Assembly (NCBI GenBank): GCA_036939355.1
Contig: JALLAP010002307.1
Span: 1-10,906, forward strand
From: Thalassiosira profunda
Lineage: Eukaryota; Bacillariophyta; Thalassiosirophyceae; Thalassiosirales; Thalassiosiraceae
Direction: 5' to 3'
Length of the DNA: 10,906 bases
This document shows, piece by piece, positions 1 to 7,565 of this stretch. Position 1 is the first letter of the stretch; the number at the start of each line of letters is the position of its first letter. The translations under genes were made by a program, and so were the position numbers. The notes under the pieces are model-generated. The model searched no databases. It had not been told where the DNA came from and saw only the letters and a program-made list of their open reading frames with translations.

Positions 1-246
1 CACTGGGTGGAATGCGGAATGTGGCTGGCTGAGCACCGGAAATGGACCGTTGAAGATTGAGCAAAACTGTGGAATTGATGGGAGCGAGCCAACGGAGCTG
101 GGTATGAGGTGCCAGTTGACCTGCGCAGCATACAATGGGTGCGACGCGGGTAGAAAGAGGCGATAGCCTTGTATGTCTTTGTTAACATAGCATGCATACA
201 TACAGACGTGAGCAGATACCCTTCTTTTGCAATGCACACGAGGCTT

Positions 247-1275
247 CTAAGGCCCAGGCGGCGGCAGATAATCCACCCCGCATTTCTCGTTCGCCCAATG
301 GGTTCCATTCAGTTTCACGTCGACCGTCAGCTTCGTGGCCTTGATCTCCCCAGCATCATCCTTATCCAACTTTGCGATGCCTTTTATATCGTAGCTCAGA
401 TCGGCCAAGCCATTCGTCTTCCACGTTGCCGCATGTTCCTCCAGCGCCTCCCACTTGACCATGCACTTCCACTCCTTGTTCTGCCGCAGAAAGTTGATCT
501 TGGAGGTCAAATCCATGTCCTCCAGGTCCACGATGGTGCCCTGTTCCGGGGCATCCCACTTGATGTCCAGAGTTTCTAGACGCTTTTGCATTTCGTCGTC
601 CTCCCCGCCCCATCCCCAAAACGTGTTGGGGTAGCCGTTGATGCGCTTCATGTCCTCCTCCGAGAACGAGACGATGCCGCCAAAGTACTTTTCGTTGTTG
701 GAATACCGATCCCAGACGCGGGCGATGTGGGTCGGCTGTTTTGGATACCGCGCGTACCACTCCCCCAGATCCGGCTGCGGGAGCAGGTCCACGTCGTGAA
801 AGATGAGCACGTTGTGCCGAGGCGGGTGCTTCTCCGACCGTTTCAGTGCAAAGTCAAAACCAATGTTGAGCAGCTTCCCCCGGTTGAACTTGCGGTTGTC
901 GTCCGACTGCTCGATGATGTAAATGTGATAGTCCCCAATCTTGTGCGCGTCCACCAACCCCCCCAGGAATTGCTTCATGTGGGGCACGAATTGCTGCAGG
1001 TGCTTGGCCCGATTTTGCGAGGGGTGCAGGTCGCGGTACGGCACGATGATGGCGACGGAGTTGAGCTCCCGCCGCCGCTTCTCGATCCGCTGTTGTCGCT
1101 CCGTCTCCATCCGACGTTTGGTGCCGGAGGGATCGCCCGCCTCGGCGGGGGTGGGAAAGTGCCATTGCGTGTGGCAGGCGGCTCGGTGGTAATAGTAGGG
1201 GCGGTTGAGCGTCCGGGAGACGCCACGGGTCCACCCCGCCGGCACGGGGACGCTCGTTTGGTCGGCGGAGGCCAT
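247..1275 (-). CDS. WW-domain / family GT7 (beta-1,4-galactosyltransferase-like) fusion protein, 342 aa
   Basis: This is a probable sugar transferase. An N-terminal WW domain lies at about residues 11-42: W15, the aromatic trio Y27-Y29, second W38 and P41. A basic, charged linker follows (about 53-73). The rest is a GT7 catalytic domain: VAIIVPYRDL (74-83, the nucleotide-sugar start of the fold), FNRGKLLNIGF (about 130-140), the metal-binding DVD (161-163), YFGG (197-200) and WGWGGEDD (220-227). Known GT7 enzymes use UDP-sugars with Mn2+ in the Golgi lumen and carry a signal anchor, and I see none here. I chose the ATG at 1275 because it has an A at -3 and G at +4 and sits just before the WW domain. 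An in-frame ATG lies at 1290. The frame stays open to 1578, with another ATG at 1527, so a longer N-terminus or an upstream exon is possible. The protein ends in a proline-rich tail (LPPPGP). The GT7 assignment is strong, the WW good; donor, acceptor and location are unknown. Confidence 0.9.
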   Translation of the reverse strand: MASADQTSVPVPAGWTRGVSRTLNRPYYYHRAACHTQWHFPTPAEAGDPSGTKRRMETERQQRIEKRRRELNSVAIIVPYRDLHPSQNRAKHLQQFVPHMKQFLGGLVDAHKIGDYHIYIIEQSDDNRKFNRGKLLNIGFDFALKRSEKHPPRHNVLIFHDVDLLPQPDLGEWYARYPKQPTHIARVWDRYSNNEKYFGGIVSFSEEDMKRINGYPNTFWGWGGEDDEMQKRLETLDIKWDAPEQGTIVDLEDMDLTSKINFLRQNKEWKCMVKWEALEEHAATWKTNGLADLSYDIKGIAKLDKDDAGEIKATKLTVDVKLNGTHWANEKCGVDYLPPPGP

Positions 1276-2137
1276 CGTGCTTTGGTGCATCGCTTGAGTG
1301 CAAAGTGAAAGGAGGCGGACAGACGACAGACAACACCCCCCCCCGCGCCACCCTCTTCTTTCTTCAGCCACAGCACAATCAAGAGATGATGGTCTTCCAC
1401 GGTGCCCGTAGACCGCCCGGCCGCTATGGCCGTGGCCCTCCAACCACGCAACGCCCTCGCAAACGCCGTAAGTTGTACATCTCCTCGCGGCGGCGAGGAA
1501 CAAAGCAATAGATGAAGATTGGAGCATCTGCACGCACCGAGTCGCTTTCTGCTGGATCTCCGAAACATCCGCATCCACCCCATCACCCCCCGACAGTTAT
1601 GGCAAGGTGGAGAGAGCCGACCGTGGGCTGGAGCGGAGGCCGCAGGCGCAGCAGACAGGAAGCCTGAGGGTCCGCCTCTTTCACTTGTTCTCCCGCTCCC
1701 GCCAAAATGAGTCTCCTCTTACCAGACTCGCGAGAGAGAGCCGTTGCCCGCATCACACCCCGCGGCCAATGCTTTAGTCGATGCCCAGCGTGGTCACCCC
1801 CTCCCTGCGTATCCAGACAACGGAACCTCTTCTACACGCTCAGGCCGACGGCAGCGTGGCTTATTAGGCAGCATCCTCGGCGGTTCAGATTGTTATTTCG
1901 GCGCCCTCCCACCGACGAGGCGACCCCCGTCGTTGGCGTGGCTCCCGCATCCGCCCAACTCTTTCGCCCGTCTCCGGCTCTCTCAGGGGACGCGGCGGCT
2001 GTATTTTTGCAGAATTCTCCGCGGCGGCATCGGCAGCCACTTGCATCTCTGCTGTGGCGTCTTGCAGCTGGATAGCTCCTGCGCCTGACGACGCCCGGTC
2101 CACGAGCCACGAGCCACGAGGACTCCGTTCCAGCGCG
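1276..2137. promoter_or_regulatory. Divergent intergenic region between the GT7 and MYB genes
   Basis: This 862-bp GC-rich stretch separates two genes transcribed away from each other, so it should hold both promoters and both 5' untranslated leaders. It contains a run of nine C (1336-1344) and a 7-bp triplet repeat close to the MYB-gene start. I see no convincing TATA box. Several open frames cross it, including one from an ATG at 1707, but they show no recognisable domain and have a biased R/P/S composition typical of GC-rich non-coding DNA. Confidence 0.5.
2101..2121. repeat. 7-bp tandem repeat, three copies
   Basis: The unit CACGAGC occurs three times head to tail; the last copy ends in G instead of C. 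It lies 17 to 37 bases before the chosen start codon at 2138, so it is probably in the 5' leader of the MYB gene. No function can be assigned. Confidence 0.7.
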
Positions 2138-5100
2138 ATGAATTATTGCAACCTCGGCGCGGCGGGCCCCGCCGGTGTGCTGCGGATGACGTCCTTGCGT
2201 GTACTCGACACCCATCTGGATACCTGCGATGTGCTTGACTGGTCTGAATTGTTCAACAATACTGCTGCCATTTTGTCATTGGCCCAGCAGCACGTCCATT
2301 GCCGCAAGCTGGCTCAAGACGAGCAGCAATTTCTCTTCTCGACAATGCTGCTGATCGGAAACGGTGATTTAGGAGTGTGTCGCTCTCGGTCAAAAGCAGG
2401 AACTCGGATGAATCGATTCACTGCCACCTTTCAAGGTCATACCGAGGACAAACTCCCGGCAAACTACGTTCGCGACAAAACACAGACGGCAGTGGATTTC
2501 ATGAGGGCGTACAAAACTCATCTGGCTACATCTGATGTCGTGCTGGGCTGCTCGAATGATGCGACGGCTTATCTTCTTGGTTGGAAAAACCTGCCTTGCG
2601 TCGACCAAAAGGGGTACCGGAATCCTTCTTTCATGCAGAAACACGTCGACAACAAAGCTATCGACGTCGGTGAAGATGGCACCCCGAATAGGTTCACTGT
2701 ACGTGGCGTCACGTACTTTGGGAGGCGTTCCATCATCAAAATGATATTGAGGCTGGTGTGGGGCGTGCCCACTGGCAAAGTTTTACGAAACGGACGCCGG
2801 GAGTTTGTTGAGAGGACAAAGATTGTTGGTCATTGTGAGATTCCTCTTCCCCATTTCCTGGGCATCTACTTCTTCTCCAATATCGGCGCCGGGCGACAAG
2901 TAGCGGGAGCGATGGTGGATCCTGACGATGGCATTCGCAAAGCTGTGGTGTGGTATCATGCTTCTATGGTACACGACGATGGGATCGACGGGACGTCCAA
3001 CTTAGTCGCCAGGGGCATTGTCAATACGGATCGGACGTTCGATACGCCTGAAGCAGCTGATGGATACTTTGACGACATGAAACGCGGAAATGTAGCGCCT
3101 TTTGATTTTGATGCCTCCTTTGGGCTCGATTTCAGTGCGTTTGGGGCTGACGACGACGATGAGGCTGCAGCTATCCGGTTCGATCACATTCTTCGGTCTG
3201 TTGATATGTTTGAGCCAGGAGCTAGGTGCTCCAGCTTACTGACCCGCGCGATGGGTGCCCCGTATCAAAGCAAGTACTTGCTAAGCAATCAGCAGAAGCG
3301 CGCGGACGATATATTTGCGACGCTTACTGAGTCCAATGCGAGTGAGGTGTTCAATGGCGTCAACAATGTCTTGTCGTCCAATCTCGACGGAAGCGAGCCT
3401 CATCAGAACACAAAGAGAAGACGCTGGGATAGCTTTCGGGAGCGGCACGCGGAGCACGAGCTGTACCATCTCGTCGAGGAGATGCGTTCGTTTGGTGCTC
3501 CTCTCATCAATGTGATTACGGACGAATCACCAACTGAGGATGACGAATACAACGCCGCGCTTCGCCAAGCCGAAATGCATTCCGTGGACACTGGTATGTC
3601 TACGTTGGACGCGGGCTTAGTGCAATCGCAAGAGGTGAGCTTCTACTGCTTCGTTTGTTATTTAACTTCAGTTATCTCATGTTCTCCTTTTTCTCTCTCT
3701 CTAGTCGTTCTCTCGCTGGCATTCTTCGAGGCAAGACAAGTGGCGTCGTCTCCGTCCCGCGAAGAAGACAGTGAAAAAGGCGAAATCCTCGAGGAAGCAT
3801 CTCGAGGAGAGGACTGCCAAGCTAGCCTGCAGCCACCCAGAATGCAACAATGGTGTGTTTTACAACACAATGTGTCGGAAGCATTATGATTCGTCAAAGA
3901 AGAAGCGATCGCGGCGCATAGAGGAGGAGAATGAGCGACGGGCGAGGGAAGCTCCTCGGTGCTCCAGTCTACTCACGCGCGCGATGGGTGCCTCGTATGC
4001 TTCGATTTGCAAACATAAAAGTGGCTGCTCAAACGTGCAACTCATACGTGGGCTCTGCCGGAAGCACGCGTATCCAACGAAGCCAAAGGATCGGTGCTCC
4101 AGTCTACTCACGCGCGCGATGGGTGCCTCGTACTATAGGCGTGCTAAGGGTGATGGTGGCAAACGGATCGCTGGAAGGAAGAGGAAGGAACGCAACGAGG
4201 GGGGACGAAAGGAAACGGCGAAAGCAATGGGGAACAATGGCACTGCTAAGGGCAGCCGCGCCCCGACCAAAAAACCGCCTGTGACGCTTGCGGAGGCCAT
4301 CGAACGATGCAACCAGTTAGCAGAACTTCGAGTGGTATCAGCAACTGCTGCTGCCATCCTGAAAGATCCCAATGTGCACGATGTGAAGGTTCTGACCGAG
4401 AGTCAACTGGCAAAGATCATGCGGAAGAATCGCTGTGCTCCAAAGCAGATGTACGACGAAAGACTTCATCGCATGATTCGCGAGAAAGTATCGAACGAGA
4501 AGATGGGGCAGTGCGACCAGCACGGGGTCAGCGCCGTGGCGAGCGTTCCGGAGACGCGCCCGACGGAGATGGACTCTGCCACGGACGGATTGGCTCTAGC
4601 GGAGATGGGCACTGCCGGTCTTCTTCGCAGTGGGACGGGAAGATCGGCCATCACGGTGAGCAATGGCACTACACCGCGAGCGTCGACTGGTGGTGCTGCA
4701 CCGCGAGCGGCGAGCAATTGCACTGCAACGCAAGCCGAGACGCTTGCCGAACGATGCAAACATTCAGCAGAACTTCGAGTAGTGAGACATCGGCAGACGG
4801 TGATGGGACAACAACCGCATTACGATACGAATCATGCCCCACTTCCGGCGCCCGCTCCCGGCGGCGCCGAGCCTTTGGCCTCCCGGCAGAGTCGCGCGAT
4901 CGACGCGATCGACAAGAAAAGTGCGCCTGCGGCCAAGATGGCGAAGGTGGCTACAGGTGACGCTACGGGTGACGCTACGGGTGACGCTACGGGTGACTTC
5001 CCTTGGGGCGCCTCGCCCAAAAAGGCGACCGAAGAGGAGGGCGCGGACGACGTCTGGTGGTGCGATGTGTGCCGTGAGGCCGCGTTCGATACGTACGAGG

Positions 5101-5357
5101 AGGCGCTGGCGCATGAGGAGGCGTGCGCATCAGCCAAGAAGATGGCGAAGAAGTCTGCAGAGAAAGAAGAAGCCGACGTAGTCACAACCGGCCGCTGGAC
5201 CGCAAATGAACACGGCCTCTTCCTCCAGGGCCTTGAGCAGTACGGGAAGGATTGGATGAAGATCGACACTCTCATCAAGAGCCGATCTGTTGCACAAATT
5301 CGCTCCCACGCCCAAAAGTACTTTCAGAAAGTGGCCAAAGCGGGGCAGAAACGCTGA
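2138..5357 (+). CDS. Zinc-knuckle / C2HC / SHAQKYF-class MYB protein, 1049 aa, two exons (2138-3634, 3705-5357)
   Basis: This is a putative nuclear DNA-binding regulator. Exon 1 (499 aa) has no domain I recognise apart from a KRRR cluster near its C-terminal part. Exon 2 holds two zinc knuckles, C541-x4-C546-x9-C556-x2-H559 and C601-x5-C607-x9-C617-x2-H620, as in 'WRKY19-like' repeats. It then has an Ala/Thr/Gly-rich region with short duplications, a C2HC finger (C952, C955, H969, C973), and a single MYB repeat at the extreme C-terminus (W997, W1016, SHAQKYF 1033-1039). SHAQKYF proteins are known to bind DNA with one repeat. The peptide RCSSLLTRAMGA(P/S)Y occurs at 363-376, 584-597 and 629-642. 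Its presence in both exons supports joining them into one gene. The ATG at 2138 is the first in frame, with G at -3; the open frame further upstream begins only with GTG. The second ATG, at 2186, is less likely. A fusion of two genes, or extra small introns in exon 1, cannot be excluded. Confidence 0.85.
3224..3265 (+). repeat. RCSSLLTRAMGAPY repeat, copy A (exon 1)
   Basis: This is the first of three in-frame copies of a 14-residue peptide. Against copy B, six of fourteen codons differ; five of these changes are silent (R, S, L, L, T) and one replaces Ser with Pro. It lies in the unrecognised N-terminal part of the protein, well away from the zinc knuckles. Confidence 0.9.
3635..3704 (+). 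other. Spliceosomal intron of the MYB gene (70 bp, phase 0)
   Basis: The donor is GAG|GTGAGC and the acceptor is a pyrimidine-rich TCTCTCTCTCTAG|TCG. The length of 70 is what is needed to shift from the exon 1 frame to the exon 2 frame, and splicing yields QSQE|SFSRW with no stop. Unspliced reading would end at 3889. A TTCAG at 3671 keeps the same frame but would give a 37-bp intron with a poor pyrimidine tract. Confidence 0.85.
3957..3998 (+). repeat. RCSSLLTRAMGASY repeat, copy B (exon 2)
   Basis: This copy lies between the two zinc knuckles. It matches copy C over 42 consecutive bases (3956-3997 against 4091-4132), exactly 135 bp (45 codons) away. This indicates a recent tandem duplication or gene conversion that includes the intervening knuckle region. 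Confidence 0.9.
4092..4133 (+). repeat. RCSSLLTRAMGASY repeat, copy C (exon 2)
   Basis: This copy directly follows the second zinc knuckle. Only the final Tyr codon (TAC rather than TAT) differs from copy B. It is followed by a very basic, low-complexity stretch rich in Arg, Lys and Gly. Confidence 0.9.
4284..4337 (+). repeat. Internal duplication TLAEAIERC...AELRVV, copy 1
   Basis: This encodes T-L-A-E-A-I-E-R-C-x3-L/A-A-E-L-R-V-V. It matches the segment at 4740-4784, including the runs GAACGATGCAA and AGCAGAACTTCGAGT. The second copy lacks nine bases in frame (three codons). The predicted helical, leucine-rich character suggests a short duplicated interaction segment. Confidence 0.75.
4740..4784 (+). 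repeat. Internal duplication TLAERC...AELRVV, copy 2
   Basis: This is the shorter partner of the segment at 4284-4337, with E-A-I missing and the central tripeptide changed. It lies just after a run of short imperfect repeats around GAGCAATGGCACT / GAGCAATTGCACT (about 4660-4735). This part of the gene has evidently grown by local duplication. Confidence 0.75.
4950..4997 (+). repeat. 12-bp tandem repeat coding (Ala-Thr-Gly-Asp)x4
   Basis: There are four head-to-tail copies of GCTACGGGTGAC; the first has ACA for Thr. It is a coding minisatellite in the disordered linker before the C2HC finger. Because the unit is a multiple of three, copy-number changes would stay in frame. Confidence 0.95.
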
Positions 5358-5693
5358 GTCGATTCGTGGTTCTGGGGTGGGATAGGGTGCAGGCTGCAAC
5401 TTGCAAATTGTGCGGGCAAACCGGCTATGGTCTCATTCTCCCTCCTTCCTTCTCTCTTTCCCTTAGGGGTACCGAATTGGTAGGGATACCGAATTTATAC
5501 TACAAACTCTCTAAGTACCTAGGTCTATTTGTAGCATATCTTTGGGAAAGGAAATCCCCTCTTTTCCATCACGAAATCCACGACAAAAAACAACAAGCGC
5601 GACGCCCGACCTCTCCTCTCTCCTCGCTCACAATTTCACTTTGTCGACAACAGCAAGAGCTCTCCACCCTCTTCCACCCTCCCTCTCCCCACC
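5358..5693 (+). promoter_or_regulatory. Promoter and 5' leader of the acidic Ala/Glu/Lys protein gene
   Basis: This 336-bp spacer lies between two plus-strand genes. A duplicated 15-bp element, TAGGG(G/A)TACCGAATT, occurs at 5464-5478 and 5481-5495. The second copy runs straight into TTTATAC, a possible TATA-like box about 200 bp before the start codon. The last 100 bases are pyrimidine-rich with few G, as expected of a leader, and the start codon sits in CACCATGT. The upstream part must also contain the 3' end of the MYB transcript. Confidence 0.5.
5464..5495 (+). repeat. Tandem 15-bp promoter element, two copies
   Basis: TAGGGGTACCGAATT and TAGGGATACCGAATT are separated by two bases, with one mismatch. 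The 17-bp spacing and the location upstream of a gene with highly expressed codon bias make a paired binding site plausible. No factor can be named. Confidence 0.7.
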
Positions 5694-6375
5694 ATGTCCG
5701 TCACCGATACCGCCGCCCCCGCCGCCGAGGCTCCCAAGAACGTCGAGGAGGCTGCGGCCCCCGCCGCCGACGCCAAGGTGAGCATCCGTCGCCGGGAGGG
5801 GGTGCAGAATCGTCCATTCGTCATTGCTCGTGGTCCATGTCTGTCGTGGTCCATGTGGCCGTGCTCGACTCCGCTCCCCGATGTGCATTGCCCTGCTCCT
5901 CACCCTCGTGCTCACGCCGCCTCTGCCCCGCCCCTCTCTCCTCCCATCATAGGCCGACCCGCCCGCCGCCGACGCCCCGCCCGCGGAGCAGCCGGCCGCG
6001 GAGCCCAGTGCCGAATCGGAGGCTCCCAAGGAAGAGGAGGCCGCCAAAGAGGAGGCCCCCAAGGAGGGTGAGGAGGCCCCGGCCGCCGAGAAGAAGGACG
6101 GCGACAGCCCCTCCAACAAGCGCAAGGCCGACGACGCCGCCGTCGCCGACGCGGAGAAGGACGGCACCCCGCCCAAGAAGGTGGACGCCGGGGACGAGAA
6201 GAAGGGCGAGGACGCTCCCGCCGAGGGCGAGGCGGCGGAGAAGAAGGCCGACGAGTCCAAGGCCGAGGAGAAGAAGGAGGAGGCCACTCCCGCCGCCGAG
6301 GCGCCCGCCGAGGAGAAGAAGGTGGATGCCCCCACCGATGAGAAGAAGGAGGATGCCGCGGTCGCGGGCCAGTGA
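5694..6375 (+). CDS. Small Ala/Glu/Lys/Pro-rich disordered protein, 168 aa, two exons (5694-5777, 5953-6375)
   Basis: The product is almost entirely Ala, Glu, Lys, Asp and Pro, with no Cys, Trp, Tyr or Phe that I can see, so it should be unstructured and acidic with interspersed Lys. Residues 83-86 (NKRK) and 101-104 (PPKK) could form a bipartite nuclear localisation signal. The composition recalls HMGN-like or other chromatin and nucleolar accessory proteins, but this is resemblance only. No domain is recognisable. The ATG is in a good context (CACCATGT) and exon 1 codes 28 residues. Codons are nearly all GCC, GAG, AAG, GAC and CCC, suggesting high expression. The same bias makes a long Ser/Ala-rich frame appear on the opposite strand (5628-6335), which I take to be a shadow. 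That a gene is present is likely; its role is unknown. Confidence 0.8.
5778..5952 (+). other. Spliceosomal intron of the acidic protein gene (175 bp, phase 0)
   Basis: The donor is AAG|GTGAGC (same donor hexamer as the MYB-gene intron) and the acceptor CCCATCATAG|GCC follows a C/T-rich tract. Splicing joins ...PAADAK to ADPPAADAPP... in frame. Inside, CGTGGTCCATGT occurs twice (5829-5840, 5845-5856). Base composition changes sharply at both borders, supporting the boundaries. Confidence 0.85.
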
Positions 6376-7565
6376 GCAGGAGGATTAGGGGCAGTCCCGC
6401 GCTCGTTGAGGGGATCAGTGGTGGTTCGGAATTGGCGAAAAGGGCCCGGATGCGACCGCTCCTTCGAGACGACGGCTGGACTGGCAACCGCGATGCTCGC
6501 CTATCTGATATGCATTAGATATCCTAGCTTGTCATATTAGAAAGTGAGATTCATTACAACAACCGACTGCGTCATGAGCATATCTAGAACGACGAAAGTC
6601 TGGAAATCGGGCCCACACATTCTTTGGCTGTCTGTGTCCTGCTACGGCGGGCTGGGAGGTGCATGACGCCCGCGGCAGGATGTGGTGCACAAGATGTGCA
6701 CAAAAAATGGTGCATGTGCCAAATCGACGGATTTGTGGCACGGACGAATGTGCCGTAACAACCACTGCTATGTATCGATTTGGAGTGGGGTGGATGCATT
6801 GCATAAGCATTGCAGGGTCCAAAGCTTTTGGGGGCGATCGATGCGGACTCTTTTTCTCGTGTTAGAGAGTATGGTGCACATCTTGTGTATCTTTTCCTTG
6901 CAGATACCATGGAAGCGGCAGATGCTTCTCAAACTGGTCGAGAATCTATCATCTGGCCTTCTTATGCACCTTTGAGTTGTTTGTAGCTTTCCTTTCCTCC
7001 ATTTGATGTGTATCATCGTTTGCCGCGTGTCATTGGCGGTGGCATTGGTACTACACGGTATCCTTGTGAATTGAGAGCCTGGGCAACGATTGGCACCTGA
7101 AATGAACCCGAAAAGCTGTGAGATATCGTGCATAGCAAAGTAGGGAAGTGTTGGATGAGAACGATTGTATTGGTGGCATGCTGCTCCGTTTCCGTCTCCG
7201 AGATAGAGTAAGAAGCTCCCAATTGTGTTTTGCCTTCTCCGGGAGGGTTGACACATCTTGTGCATCGGTGCGCATCAATGTCTCAGCACGGTTTCCATCG
7301 GAATGTCGAGAGCGATGATCTCTTGCGGCGTGCAGCTCTCGCTCTCCTTCGGCGTGCTGTTCTCGCTCTCCTTCGGCTCAAGAAGGAGAACTCCTGCTCC
7401 TCTAAGGTTGTACTACTTACGATGCGGTAGGGTAAGTAAGTGCCTCCTAGAGCCTCGCTCTCCCCTCCCGCGCTCTTCCGCCCCCGCCCAACCAACGGCG
7501 TTGCTCCCCCCAATCACGTTGACCGCCTCCCCACGACGAACCCACCTCGACGTCAACGCCCTATC
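6376..7565. other. Non-coding or unassigned region, 1190 bp
   Basis: I find no supportable gene. The stretch is less GC-rich than its neighbours. The longer open frames here (for example 6682-6975) start with GTG rather than ATG, or lack any domain. It should hold the 3' end of the acidic-protein gene and the promoter of the next gene. It contains three dispersed copies of a CACATCTTGTG(C/T)A motif (6686-6701 inverted, 6874-6889, 7251-7264) and a 24-bp tandem repeat (7326-7373). A perfect donor-like GGTAAGTAAG at 7431-7440 could start a 5' leader intron of the downstream gene, but no acceptor is obvious. Confidence 0.5.
7326..7373 (+). repeat. 24-bp tandem repeat, two copies
   Basis: The units at 7326-7349 and 7350-7373 match except at two positions and share the 17-base core TCTCGCTCTCCTTCGGC (7337-7353, 7361-7377). 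They are about 195-240 bp before the next start codon, so they may be a pyrimidine-rich promoter element. Confidence 0.75.

Noticed and set aside
2..166. Plus-strand frame open from the left edge for 54 codons, Cys-containing and ending GRKRR, possibly the end of another gene
   Set aside because: Too short, no recognisable domain, and no independent support such as codon bias; it could be chance.
1276..1578. N-terminal extension of the WW-GT7 protein up to 1578
   Set aside because: The frame begins with GTG; the ATG at 1527 is possible, but the extra sequence is low-complexity with no clear anchor, and the ATG at 1275 has the best context.
1707..2075. 122-codon ATG-initiated frame in the divergent promoter region
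   Set aside because: Arg/Pro/Ser-rich composition of GC-rich non-coding DNA, no domain, and competing frames over the same stretch.
3635..3889. Read-through of exon 1 of the MYB gene to a stop at 3889
   Set aside because: A well-formed 70-bp intron restores the frame that carries the zinc knuckles and MYB domain.
5628..6335. 235-codon minus-strand frame rich in Ser, Ala and Phe
   Set aside because: It is the mirror of GAG/AAG/GCC codons in the acidic-protein gene and runs through its intron.
5252..6388. 378-codon plus frame of Arg/Pro-rich protein
   Set aside because: Frame-shifted shadow of the acidic-protein gene, overlapping the MYB gene end and the promoter, with no domain.
6682..6975. 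97-codon Cys/His-containing plus frame that vaguely resembles a zinc-binding repeat
   Set aside because: Starts with GTG, Cys spacing does not match the knuckles in the MYB protein, no splice evidence.
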